64,000 nucleotides of DNA from CAZEDM01 sp964511075 (GCA_964511075.1 CAZEDM010000002.1:1-64000); one strand, 5' to 3'; counted from the stretch's first letter, positions 24,254-32,951 are shown. The notes: generated by a model not told the origin, from the letters alone. A program made the numbers and translations.

Positions 24254-27200
24254 TTAGGGGTCGCATTCCGAGTAATCACATTCCGGAGGAGGGCCAAACC
24301 TAAACAGGTAACCTATCAACAAAACTACATCTGATACTGTAACGCTACAATTTGAATTTACATCAGAATAATAAAGCCAGGGCTCTGGTCCACCCTTAAA
24401 CAGAAAATTTATTAGTGCTATAACATCTGAAACCGAGACATCTCCATCCGCATTGGCATCCCCACATTTAACCTGTCTGAGTCCATCTGCTAACTCTTCC
24501 AAGTCCGTATACCCCTGATCAGTTACCATCAAGGCGTATTTCATAGTAACTTCGGTTGAGGTAGAAGGATTATCCAGATGAATTGCTGAGATCAATATGC
24601 TCATATCGGTAGAAGAATCCGAGGCAATTGACCAGCCCGGTGAAGACAGATAAGTACACAGAGTCTCATAGGGAGCAGGAAAGTTAATTAGCCAGAACGT
24701 ATCTTGTACGATATTAGCTCCAAAGGGTGTCCAGGAGGTATCACCATCTTTTTCTACAAAGAAGAATTGGCAGGCTCCATAATAGTTTTCAAAACCTGCA
24801 GAATCCGAGGTTAACCAGATTAAATTTCTGGACTGATCATACCCACCGATGTTTCTCAGGTAGGCTTCAGAGGGGACATCCCAGTCTGCAATAAAGCCGA
24901 AATAGACCGAAGGTAAATTCGGAGGCTCCGGCTCGATATTGCACCACCAGGGGGGAGGAGGATTCATATACAGTTTGGTATATTTCACAATCGCCCTATC
25001 ATAGGCAGGACCGTAATGAAGATCTTTGGGCTTCCAGAAAAATAGCATCTTCTCCTCAATAGTATACCACCACCAGAACCAATGATAAGGAGGAGCAAAT
25101 GAGGGGCAGATCGGGGCAAACTTTGATTTGACTAGGGTGCAGTGCAAACCCGGACAATGGGTTACCTCCACGGAGGATTCCGGCAGAAAGTCATTTCTGT
25201 GATGAAACCAGCTGGCACTGGCATCGCCGTAGCCAGGTATATCTGTGCATATTGCTGGTGAAAAATCGAAAAGGTAGTCGTGTCCATTGTAGAACATCTG
25301 CTGTCCTTCCTCTTTGTTACCTAAGTTCCCTACATTGGAAACAGTTATGGTTATGACTCCATTGTCTATGGTATCGAATTCAACAGGATAAAAACTGTCA
25401 GCAACTGCAAAGTGAATCTTAACCCATTTTGTATCCGAATAGGTCTCTCCTCCGCCAATTAATCCGTCATTGGAGAGTATTTGCAGACTGTCTACCAGTA
25501 AGGTATCGGTGAATCCGGCTCCATTGAAGGTGAGATTTACAGTCTGGTCAGGTGCACCTTCTGCGATGTAGAAATTGGCGGGGCTTATATTCAACCAGGA
25601 AGGTCCGCTTAATTTCACATATAAAGCGGCTGTGCCGTTTTCATTACTGACTACCAGGGAATCAGATGTCGTTCCGCTGTTTGCAGCCCACTCAACCATC
25701 ATAGACGGGGTGAAGGTCATTAGAGCCATTGCCGGAACCAAGAAACGGGGATATTTCAGATAACGGATAGGATTGAGAGTGTAGGTCCCCTCGCCATAAG
25801 GAATTGCACCTGCGTCCAGATCATAGATATACTGGATATAGAGGAAGCTATCCACCCTTTCTGCCATTGAGGACCAGTGCTCGCTTTCGCAATTCCCGGG
25901 AAGACATCCATCTGAATTGGTGTTGGTCAGGTTTATCTCGGGTCCCCAGCTTAGCCCGCCATTGGAAGAGGCTTTGACACATATATCTCCATTGGCAAAC
26001 CCGCCTGCGGAGATATCGCCTTCTTTGAATTTAGTGTAGTTGACATAGAGATAATTATAAGCTGAGTCCGAAGGGTCAGAGCCTACTCCCAGTGTGAACT
26101 TGGCAATAAGTAGATTCCAGGCACCAGGATCTACATGAGGAATAGAATAAGGGGAAGCAAAAGCAGAACTGACTTTGCGAATACCGGTGGCGGAGCTCCA
26201 GTGCCACAAGGTAATATCATTGAAGTCGCTTACAGTGTAGGTGGTCCAGATTATATGCAGTTCATCATTGTAGTCGTAAACTGCAGTAATATCATCGTAA
26301 GCCCTGTCTATATAGCCGGAAGCACCATAGTTGGTCAACTGGACAGGAGTGCCCATACTTCCTGCTTCCATCCAATCATTTCCGTTGTTAGTCGATTCGA
26401 AATACCTTAACTCATTCATAGATTGAGAAGAAGCCATGTTCTTAAGCCAAACCACACAAACCTTCTGCGAAACGGGCGAAGTGGCAACTACTGTCCCTCC
26501 TAACCTGTTTTCAGAGAAACTATAGGGCGCTTTGTTAGGGTTGAGCTTGGTGTCTTTGGGAATCAGGAGAGGAGATGTCCATCCGGGGGAGTCACATACC
26601 AGTGTATCTTTGCTACTTGGTTTCTCAAAGCAGCGAACATATCCTAGATACTTGCCACCGCAGCCGGCTTCCTGAGCATGAGTGATATGAATAAAGACAG
26701 TATCACCTTTAGGGAGCTTGGCACAGGCTACAGCTGGATAATATCCTTTTTCGGAAGAGTAGTCTATAGAATCAGGGATGTCAAAAGAGTTGAAATATCC
26801 AGAACCAGGTGTGCTATCCTCAATGGAGATGGTGGCTCCCCACATGAAAGGATAGGGTTGGGTTCTATGGTAGAATAACACTTCCCTGTTATCTGGCAGG
26901 ATATCAATACCTCCATACCCTGCCCTGGTATCTGCCGTTGTTACGTGCATACCTCCAGATGATAACCAGGTTCCGTCACTGTAACGCGCATTGAAATCTA
27001 TATATCGGTCACCATAATAGTAGTCAGGAGTGACCAGGTCCATCCAGGTGAAGTGCAGGGTCCCCGATGGATCGATAGCTATCTGCCTGTGCTGGATATC
27101 GTTGAACTGGTAGTCATAGTAAGTGTACCCTACTGTATCATTGGATAACGGATAAAAGACTTTAGGCTCTATGACCTGGCGATAATAAGAGGGATGATCC

Positions 27201-27346
27201 GGGATTACCTCTTTGGCGTAGCAGGTGTCATCCAGAACCGCTGTGCTTCTGGTTTTCAGATTATCTAAAGGTTTCTTTGCGGCAAAAATTAAGGCAGAGA
27301 CTAAGAACAAAACGCCCGTCATCAAAACAAAAACCTTTTTAAACAT
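24254..27346 (-). CDS. Large secreted protein with dockerin-type C-terminus
   Basis: I place the start at the ATG 27346, which has AAGGAG 6 nt upstream and begins a clear signal peptide (MFKKVFVLMTGVLFLVSA). A longer open frame to 27526 lacks both. The 1030-residue product has a beta-propeller-like region with sialidase/BNR-style repeats (to about residue 520), then an Ig-like domain and an unrecognised Trp-rich part. It ends in a two-repeat dockerin-like module (GDANADGDVSVSD and SDVNSNCSVTVSD). The second repeat has lost a calcium ligand position (Asn-Cys). It is exported, and its partner or substrate is unknown. It converges on icd. Confidence 0.75.
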   Translation of the reverse strand: MFKKVFVLMTGVLFLVSALIFAAKKPLDNLKTRSTAVLDDTCYAKEVIPDHPSYYRQVIEPKVFYPLSNDTVGYTYYDYQFNDIQHRQIAIDPSGTLHFTWMDLVTPDYYYGDRYIDFNARYSDGTWLSSGGMHVTTADTRAGYGGIDILPDNREVLFYHRTQPYPFMWGATISIEDSTPGSGYFNSFDIPDSIDYSSEKGYYPAVACAKLPKGDTVFIHITHAQEAGCGGKYLGYVRCFEKPSSKDTLVCDSPGWTSPLLIPKDTKLNPNKAPYSFSENRLGGTVVATSPVSQKVCVVWLKNMASSQSMNELRYFESTNNGNDWMEAGSMGTPVQLTNYGASGYIDRAYDDITAVYDYNDELHIIWTTYTVSDFNDITLWHWSSATGIRKVSSAFASPYSIPHVDPGAWNLLIAKFTLGVGSDPSDSAYNYLYVNYTKFKEGDISAGGFANGDICVKASSNGGLSWGPEINLTNTNSDGCLPGNCESEHWSSMAERVDSFLYIQYIYDLDAGAIPYGEGTYTLNPIRYLKYPRFLVPAMALMTFTPSMMVEWAANSGTTSDSLVVSNENGTAALYVKLSGPSWLNISPANFYIAEGAPDQTVNLTFNGAGFTDTLLVDSLQILSNDGLIGGGETYSDTKWVKIHFAVADSFYPVEFDTIDNGVITITVSNVGNLGNKEEGQQMFYNGHDYLFDFSPAICTDIPGYGDASASWFHHRNDFLPESSVEVTHCPGLHCTLVKSKFAPICPSFAPPYHWFWWWYTIEEKMLFFWKPKDLHYGPAYDRAIVKYTKLYMNPPPPWWCNIEPEPPNLPSVYFGFIADWDVPSEAYLRNIGGYDQSRNLIWLTSDSAGFENYYGACQFFFVEKDGDTSWTPFGANIVQDTFWLINFPAPYETLCTYLSSPGWSIASDSSTDMSILISAIHLDNPSTSTEVTMKYALMVTDQGYTDLEELADGLRQVKCGDANADGDVSVSDVIALINFLFKGGPEPWLYYSDVNSNCSVTVSDVVLLIGYLFRFGPPPECDYSECDP

Positions 27347-27529
27347 CCTTTGCTCCTTAACTAAAAAGGTTAAAAAATCTTGACAGCGAATCAGAGTCGA
27401 TGTAAAGACTTTTGAAGATTTACTCCTTGTTTTTAGACAGGAATATTCAGTTGTCTCTAATAAGATTAATTTAAGGGCTGGTTTAAACTTGTCAAGTCTT
27501 TTGTGAAACTGAAGGCGCGGGTTCACGTG

Positions 27530-27553
27530 GTGTCAGGAGTTACCTCCTGACAC
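27530..27553. repeat. Perfect 10-bp palindrome
   Basis: GTGTCAGGAG (27530-27539), loop TTAC, CTCCTGACAC (27544-27553). It is one of the most perfect members of the dispersed family. A second, GGAGGGG/CCCTCTCC followed by a T run, lies at 27567-27591 and is bordered on the left by GTAGGG. Both sit between two leftward genes, and the T run is oriented for the opposite strand. Confidence 0.8.
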
Positions 27554-27648
27554 TGCTCTTTGTAGGGGAGGGGCTTGCCCTCTCCTTTTTTTATTTGTTT
27601 TTTCTCAAGCGGATATAAAGTTTGATAGTATAAATTTCTTTCATTTTC

Positions 27649-28485
27649 TTACTTCTTCTTTCCCCAGATCAAAATTGTAGGGCCAATTCCCTGGCTTTTA
27701 AGCTCAGGCTTATCCTCAAAGCTTTTTAAAATCCCCTGAGCCTCTCTTCTTAGCTTCAACGATTTTATTTTCTGAATTGAGGGCTCCTCCTCTTTCAGAC
27801 GCTCGTTCCAGATTTTCCTCCTAAGCTCTTCTGGAAATTTCAGTGACTCGTAACTTATAACCATCGATTTTATACACCTCAATCCCGCCTTTCTTAAATA
27901 ATCGATATAAATCCCGGGTTTTTTGAGGCTAAGGAAATTTATCTTCTTATCCTGATAACTCAGCTGGAATAACCGGTGATAGTAATATGCAGGCAGATTT
28001 TTGCCTTTATCGTAATAGAAGGTCATAGCGATAAAGGGCGCTCCGGGTTTCAATACCCTGACCATCTCCTGGAAAGGCTTCAGAAAATTTTTGTTCTTGG
28101 AACGCAGGCTGTGCAGGGTGTAGTGGGAAATAAGTGCATCGAAGTGGTTATCCGGAAAAGGGAGATCCCACAGGTCAGCCACCTTGGGTTTGAAATTCTT
28201 CTTTCTGATCTTCTGGCGGATTTTCTTTATCAATCCCGGGGTGGAATCAATGGAATACAGGGTTTGATTGGGGCTTAAAAACCCCTCCAGAAGTCCCTGG
28301 GTGAATTTTCCCTGGCCGGTCGAGCATTCCAAAACAAACTTGCCCTTGAGCAGATTCAGTTTTTTGACCTCTGCTATTTCTTTCTTTATCCTCTGCTGAA
28401 CGATTCTGAAATACACTTGCGCCTCTTTTGAAGTTAAGGCGAACAGCTTCTTTAAATTCGAAATTTCCTTTTTGGAGTTGTTCAT
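27649..28485 (-). CDS. Class I SAM-dependent methyltransferase
   Basis: The protein has the Rossmann-type methyltransferase order: motif I VLECSTGQGKF (51-61), an acidic residue in SIDSTPG, the ADLWDLPFPDNHFDALIS segment and a LKPGAPF loop typical of Methyltransf_11. The substrate is not predictable. It has 278 residues and a long helical C-terminus rich in Lys and Glu. A GAGGGAAG site precedes the ATG. It follows the DMT transporter gene by 29 bp on the same strand and may share its transcript. Confidence 0.82.
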   Translation of the reverse strand: MNNSKKEISNLKKLFALTSKEAQVYFRIVQQRIKKEIAEVKKLNLLKGKFVLECSTGQGKFTQGLLEGFLSPNQTLYSIDSTPGLIKKIRQKIRKKNFKPKVADLWDLPFPDNHFDALISHYTLHSLRSKNKNFLKPFQEMVRVLKPGAPFIAMTFYYDKGKNLPAYYYHRLFQLSYQDKKINFLSLKKPGIYIDYLRKAGLRCIKSMVISYESLKFPEELRRKIWNERLKEEEPSIQKIKSLKLRREAQGILKSFEDKPELKSQGIGPTILIWGKKK

Positions 28486-28514
28486 TCTTCCCTCGTACTC
28501 GAAGAGCCGCTCGG

Positions 28515-29396
28515 CTATGCTTCTCTACGTTTCCTTAAAATAAAAATTCCCCAGAGAATCAAGACCGCCCCTGAGATCTGTACCAAAGTCAATTTTTCCC
28601 CGAAGAAGACAAAAGCTAAAAAGGATGCCACCACAACTTCCCAGGTGGCGGTTATTCCGGCCCGGCTGGCTTCCAGATATTTCAGCCCTTTGGTATAGAA
28701 AGAATAACCCAGAAGGGTGGGGACTATGGCTAAAGCGAAAATCCAGACCCAGGCGATTCCCGGATAATCCGGGTTTAATAAAGTTAAGGGATTTCTGAAA
28801 AAAAAGAGAAATAAAGCCCCAAAGCCGAAAGCGTAAGTTACCACGGTCCAGGAATCATATTTTGAAGTAGCTTTTTTCCCAAAGAGGGAGTAAGAAGCCG
28901 CACCCAGGCCACAGATCAATCCATATAAATTGCCCCTGAGATTGAATTTCAAAACCGAGGAATCGTGTATCTGAGCCACCAGTAAAATTCCAGAGAGAGT
29001 GAGAAGGAGTGCAATGAGTTTTTGCCTGTCCATTTTTTCACTCAGGATAAAAAATGAGAGCAAAACAATCCAGGCAGGATAGGTATACAGAAGAATGGTT
29101 GCCATTGCCACGGTTGTGTATTTTATGGCGTAAAAGAATAAGATAAAAGTCATGGTCACACTGAGGAATCCATAGATGGCGAAGAAAGGCAAATCTTTTA
29201 ATTTTAATTTCAGCTTTTCCGGGCTGAAGATAACAAGCGTCAGGAAAAGTAAAAGTGCGGCGATTATCCCCCTATAAGTCACCACCTTGATGGGGTCAGA
29301 TTCATATTGATAAATCGCCCTGCCCAATACCCCGATGCTTCCCAAAAGGGTGGCTCCTAAGAGGACGAAAAAATAACCTTTAAGGTTTTTGGTCAT
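28515..29396 (-). CDS. DMT/EamA-family transporter
   Basis: This inner-membrane protein has ten predicted helices arranged as two EamA repeats (about 8-140 and 155-290). Family members export amino acids or metabolites, or carry nucleotide sugars. The C-terminus is short and basic (LRKRREA). Nothing in the sequence or in the neighbouring methyltransferase gene identifies the cargo. Confidence 0.85.
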   Translation of the reverse strand: MTKNLKGYFFVLLGATLLGSIGVLGRAIYQYESDPIKVVTYRGIIAALLLFLTLVIFSPEKLKLKLKDLPFFAIYGFLSVTMTFILFFYAIKYTTVAMATILLYTYPAWIVLLSFFILSEKMDRQKLIALLLTLSGILLVAQIHDSSVLKFNLRGNLYGLICGLGAASYSLFGKKATSKYDSWTVVTYAFGFGALFLFFFRNPLTLLNPDYPGIAWVWIFALAIVPTLLGYSFYTKGLKYLEASRAGITATWEVVVASFLAFVFFGEKLTLVQISGAVLILWGIFILRKRREA

Positions 29397-29410
29397 TGAC
29401 TTAATTCAAT

Positions 29411-29664
29411 CAGTAGGGGAGGGGTGTCCCCTCCCGCATTTTCTTAGGGCAGAACGATGTTCTACTCCTACCATTCATCGTGTCTGTCGGGTCCCCTGAC
29501 CCGACAGAGATTTACCGCCAGGTCAGGGGACCTGGCGGGTACAGAGACACTAACCAGGAGCAACATTTTTCGTAGGGCAAACCTTCAGGTTTGCTTTTTT
29601 AATGTTTTTGTTAGTGCGGGAATTGGAATTCCCGCTCTAAAAGGGCAGAACGATGTTCTGCCCC
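29411..29664. repeat. Cluster of seven short palindromes
   Basis: In about 250 bp the arms are: GGGAGGGG/CCCCTCCC (29417-29435), AGAAC/GTTCT (29451-29463), CTGTCGGGTC/GACCCGACAG (29484-29507), CCGCCAGGTC/GACCTGGCGG (29515-29538), GCAAACC/GGTTTGC (29577-29594), GCGGGAATT/AATTCCCGC (29616-29635) and GGGCAGAAC/GTTCTGCCC (29643-29663). Arm sequence changes each time while pairing is kept, and loops are 2-5 nt. Several copies are bordered by GTAGGG or CCCTAC. The rest of the 310-bp gap between the DMT transporter and the next leftward gene shows nothing else. Confidence 0.85.
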
Positions 29665-29705
29665 TACAGTCTCATAGAAGGGCACGCTCAATATGCCCCG
29701 ACTAT

Positions 29706-31169
29706 TTATTTCTTCTTCTCCGGCTCCTTGATATCTTCTCCTATCCCAGCTAATCTTCTGGCAATCTCGACTTTCTTTTCCAAATCGGCATTTGCCCTTA
29801 TGACTAATTTGGCACCGTCGGGTGAGCCTCCGCCGTGCATACAGCCGGGTACTCCTGCGCCGATGGTCAGCCATTCGACTAACCTGGCGGCTTTTACCCT
29901 GGATTCGGCTGAGGAGCAGGCTTTGAGGTATTTCTGCACTAAATGACCGTACTTCGGGTCATTGAAATCTTTGCAGGAAGGGATACAGCCGGTCTCGGCT
30001 ATGCCGCCGGCTATGTCCTGAGCCAAAACCGAGGTCTGGTAGGGTAAAGTCGCCACGTGCACTTTGTTCACATTTGAAAGTAGAGGGTCCGGCTGCCATA
30101 CACCGGATGGATGTTTTCTGCCTAAAACCGCTGATGCGATTCCCATTCCGAAAGTGGTCTCGTTGTTGATATACATCTGGGTGAGCTTGTCGTTGAAGAC
30201 CTTTGAGGACAGGCCATTGGCCCTGGCAACTAAAATAGCCGCACCTATTTTCACGTCCCCCTGTCCGGCTACGCAGCCTCCGATTGCCGCACGATAGGGC
30301 ATAATGAAATTCAAAACCGCATTCAGGGCATATTTATACTCACCGCACATAAATACTCTTTCCCTGGGAATGAAAACATTCTCGAAGAAAAGATATGCCT
30401 GGGTTATGCCTCCCTTTTCGACCGGGATATCGAATCCTTCCTCCTGCTCACGGGAATCGCTTGGCCTTCTGGCCTCTACTATAGTCAACCCTTCGATATC
30501 CCTGGGTATTACAAAAGAGACTGCATAATCTTTGTCCTGCTCTTTGTATCCCGAGCCGGGTAAGATAAAAATCTCATTTGATGCAGCAACTCCACAGATC
30601 ATCACCTTGGCTCCCCGGACGACAATGCCGTTCTCTTTAACCTCTACAATATGCAGGTTCATATCCGGGTCCTGCTGCTGGCAGGGTGATTTGGTCCTAT
30701 CACCTTTGGGGTCAGTTAACGCCCCTGAGATGGTAATATCGCTTTTCTGAGCAACAGCGAGCCAGTTTTTAAGCCTCTGGTGATAATCGGTTCCATATTC
30801 CCTGTCTATGTCGAAAGTAGCTGCCCACATGGCATTGATAGAGTTCCAGCCCACGCATCTTCCACCGGTGCAGGTGCCGGTTAACTGGAATAGCAGCCTT
30901 TTCATCTTGGAATTGGCAATCATATCCTCAGGGGATTGAATCAAAGATAGATACCTGGAGATTTTATCTCCGATTAAAGTTGAGTCAGTGGTGACCAGGT
31001 CTTGGTATTCAGGGTTATGCTGGGCAGAAAAGATCTGGGCATGTCCCTCAATGGTATGTTTAGTAGCTGGATGGGTGGTTACATCCTGAATTAGCTCCCC
31101 GAATTTGTAGATATTGGGGCGCATCTTCTTTAAGCTTGCCTTATATTCCTCTGCGGTTTTTAAAGCCAT
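29706..31169 (-). CDS. HpaB/4-hydroxybutyryl-CoA dehydratase-family flavoprotein, divergent
   Basis: The protein belongs to the acyl-CoA dehydrogenase-like flavoproteins that include 4-hydroxyphenylacetate 3-hydroxylase (HpaB) and 4-hydroxybutyryl-CoA dehydratase (AbfD). I start it at the ATG 31169, which has AGGAG 7 nt upstream, giving 487 residues. Against my memory of AbfD, the cluster ligand Cys299 is kept (GGC) and two cysteines occur at 100 and 105. However, the ligand His292 is Tyr, and Tyr296 and Lys300 are Ile and Val. It therefore may not hold the AbfD [4Fe-4S] cluster in the same way, and its reaction is uncertain. It stands alone upstream of the nuo operon, divergently transcribed. 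Confidence 0.75.
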   Translation of the reverse strand: MALKTAEEYKASLKKMRPNIYKFGELIQDVTTHPATKHTIEGHAQIFSAQHNPEYQDLVTTDSTLIGDKISRYLSLIQSPEDMIANSKMKRLLFQLTGTCTGGRCVGWNSINAMWAATFDIDREYGTDYHQRLKNWLAVAQKSDITISGALTDPKGDRTKSPCQQQDPDMNLHIVEVKENGIVVRGAKVMICGVAASNEIFILPGSGYKEQDKDYAVSFVIPRDIEGLTIVEARRPSDSREQEEGFDIPVEKGGITQAYLFFENVFIPRERVFMCGEYKYALNAVLNFIMPYRAAIGGCVAGQGDVKIGAAILVARANGLSSKVFNDKLTQMYINNETTFGMGIASAVLGRKHPSGVWQPDPLLSNVNKVHVATLPYQTSVLAQDIAGGIAETGCIPSCKDFNDPKYGHLVQKYLKACSSAESRVKAARLVEWLTIGAGVPGCMHGGGSPDGAKLVIRANADLEKKVEIARRLAGIGEDIKEPEKKK

Positions 31170-31319
31170 TTTTTTCTCCTGTGAAAGAATGATTTTTTTC
31201 AAGAAAGCTACTATAATTAAGTTTTTTGTCAAGGGAATTTAAGCAATGACATAAAAACAGGGTGTTCGCCAGAGCTGAACATACCTGAAACATACAAAAG
31301 CAGAACCCCAAAATTTGTA

Positions 31320-31348
31320 TTGACAATTTTTTCCCCAATTGCTATTTT
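31320..31348 (+). promoter_or_regulatory. Promoter of the nuo operon
   Basis: TTGACA at 31320-31325 and TATTTT at 31343-31348 are separated by exactly 17 nt. Transcription would start near 31355, at the foot of the leader hairpin. Confidence 0.7.
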
Positions 31349-31356
31349 TTTCACAA

Positions 31357-31389
31357 TTTGAAGCTAACTTTTTGGAAGTTAGCTTCAAA
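31357..31389 (+). promoter_or_regulatory. 14-bp stem-loop at the 5' end of the nuo transcript
   Basis: TTTGAAGCTAACTT (31357-31370), loop TTTGG, AAGTTAGCTTCAAA (31376-31389) forms a perfect 14-bp stem. It lies between the predicted transcription start and the AAAGGAGG ribosome binding site (31395-31401) of nuoA. A stable 5'-terminal hairpin could protect a long message from decay. It could also be a protein-binding operator, being a near-dyad right after the promoter. Confidence 0.8.
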
Positions 31390-31412
31390 AATTAAAGGAG
31401 GCTTATTTTACT

Positions 31413-31769
31413 ATGTTCGAGCCCTATATCGCATTACTTCTTTTAATACTAATAGTGGGTGGAGTGGGGCTGGTGATCATAATCCTGCCCCGGTTTACCG
31501 CAAAAAGAGCTCCTACCAAGGAGAAGCTCCTGCCCTATGAATGCGGGAACATCCCGGAAGAGGATGCCAGGGGGAGATTCCCGGTGAAATTCTTCCTGGT
31601 GGGGATTCTCTTTGTAATCTTCGATATCGAAGTAGCTTTTCTCTTCCCCTGGGCGGTTATCTATAAGGAATTGAAGCTTTTCGGTTTGATAGAGATGGGA
31701 ATATTCCTGATTATTCTTCTGGTAGGTTACATCTACATAGTTAAAAAAGGCGGACTGAGATGGGAATAG
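31413..31769 (+). CDS. nuoA: NADH-quinone oxidoreductase subunit A
   Basis: This membrane subunit of complex I has three helices and lies at the junction with the peripheral arm. It shows the conserved YECG (with the loop cysteine) and the FLVGILFVIFDIEVAFLFPW region. It is 118 residues long and first in the operon, with a strong ribosome binding site. Its last 10 bp overlap nuoB. Confidence 0.94.
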   Translation: MFEPYIALLLLILIVGGVGLVIIILPRFTAKRAPTKEKLLPYECGNIPEEDARGRFPVKFFLVGILFVIFDIEVAFLFPWAVIYKELKLFGLIEMGIFLIILLVGYIYIVKKGGLRWE

Positions 31770-32272
31770 AAGACGAAGAACTTACCTATTTCATAAAAGA
31801 GGAAGAAATTCCAAAAGGGATTATCCTGTCTACCCTGGATAAAGTAGTTGGCTGGTCCAGGAAATCCTCCATGTGGCCCCTGGGATTCGGGCTTGCCTGC
31901 TGTGCCATTGAGATGATGTGCACTGCCGCCTCCAGATACGATTTAGCCCGGTTCGGGATGGAGATTTTCCGCAACTCTCCCAGACAAGCTGACCTGATGA
32001 TCGTATCCGGCAGGGTCTCTCAGAAGATGGCACCGATTTTAAAACAGCTGTATAACCAGATGCCCGAGCCCAAATGGGTTCTGGCTATGGGCGCCTGCGC
32101 TTCCTGCGGGGGGGTTTTCAATAACTACGCCATCGTTCAGGGAGTGGATAAGATAGTGCCCGTGGATGTCTACGTTCCAGGATGCCCGCCCAGGCCGGAA
32201 CAGCTCATTGACGGAATTATGAAGCTGCATGCCAAGGTTCTAAAAGAGGGTCTGCTGGGTAAAAGAAAATAA
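31760..32272 (+). CDS. nuoB: NADH-quinone oxidoreductase subunit B
   Basis: This peripheral-arm subunit carries cluster N2, the last Fe-S cluster before quinone. Its four cysteines are visible: the tandem pair in ACCAIEMM, one in GACASCGG and one in PGCPPRPE. It is 170 residues. It overlaps nuoA by 10 bp and abuts nuoC, implying translational coupling. Confidence 0.96.
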   Translation: MGIEDEELTYFIKEEEIPKGIILSTLDKVVGWSRKSSMWPLGFGLACCAIEMMCTAASRYDLARFGMEIFRNSPRQADLMIVSGRVSQKMAPILKQLYNQMPEPKWVLAMGACASCGGVFNNYAIVQGVDKIVPVDVYVPGCPPRPEQLIDGIMKLHAKVLKEGLLGKRK

Positions 32273-32779
32273 ATGATTATGGAAAATCTCGCCCTTGAAA
32301 AATTAAAGGAGAATTTTGCTGACTCGATTTTGGAGGTAATTGAATACCGGGATCAGCTTTCGATTACCATAAAAAAAGAAGACTTGCCTTTAATCTGCAA
32401 ATTCCTGAGAGATGAGCCTGAACTGAAATACGATTTTCTCTCGGATGTATGCGGGGTTGACTATCCCCAGAGGGAAAAAAGATTTGATGTCATATATAAC
32501 CTCTATTCACTGCCCTTCAGATGGAGGATAAGGCTGAAGGTCAAGCTGGATGAAGGCGAGTCAGTGCTTTCAGTTACCCCTATCTGGAAAGGAGCCAACT
32601 GGCTGGAGAGGGAGGTTTTCGATATGTTCGGGGTGAAGTTCGATAATCATCCGGATTTAAGGAGAATCCTTATGCCGGATGACTGGGAAGGGCATCCCCT
32701 GAGAAAGACTTATCCTTTGACCACCGAGGAGATAGCCTTTAGTCACAACAAGGATAAACCGCCTGCAATAATAAAATGA
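32273..32779 (+). CDS. nuoC: NADH-quinone oxidoreductase subunit C
   Basis: This 30-kDa-type peripheral subunit docks with NuoD. It carries the family signature ERExFDxxG-like stretch (LEREVFDMFGVKFDNHPDLRRI is conserved) and ends with the GHPLRKTYP region. It is 168 residues and separate from nuoD, unlike the fused nuoCD of E. coli. It starts directly after the nuoB stop, and an ATG two codons in is an equally possible start. Confidence 0.94.
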   Translation: MIMENLALEKLKENFADSILEVIEYRDQLSITIKKEDLPLICKFLRDEPELKYDFLSDVCGVDYPQREKRFDVIYNLYSLPFRWRIRLKVKLDEGESVLSVTPIWKGANWLEREVFDMFGVKFDNHPDLRRILMPDDWEGHPLRKTYPLTTEEIAFSHNKDKPPAIIK

Positions 32780-32818
32780 AAGATATAAGATGGAAAAAGG
32801 AAGATGAAAATCGTAAAG

Positions 32819-32908
32819 CAAGGCTTCAGCCTTGTGAAGGAGATGCGAGTAAGACGTAAGAAGTGAGACGAAAGACGAAAAACAGGAGTGCATCAGCTTG
32901 CTGATGCA
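32819..32908. repeat. Two palindromes in the nuoC-nuoD gap
   Basis: CAAGGC, TTCA, GCCTTG lies at 32819-32834 and TGCATCAG, CTTG, CTGATGCA at 32889-32908. Between them is a purine-rich stretch (32835-32885) of repeated words such as GTAAGACG and GTGAGACG. They sit inside an operon where termination would be harmful and neither has a T run. Confidence 0.75.
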
Positions 32909-32951
32909 GGCAAAATCGAGCTTGGCACTCCTTCTATAGCAGATAAAAAGA

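Noticed and set aside
27347..27526. 60-codon upstream extension of the large dockerin protein gene
   Set aside because: The extension is basic and unlike a signal peptide, while the ATG at 27346 has AAGGAG and starts a clear signal sequence.
29411..29664. CRISPR array
   Set aside because: The units are inverted repeats with differing sequence, not direct repeats with spacers, and no cas genes are present.
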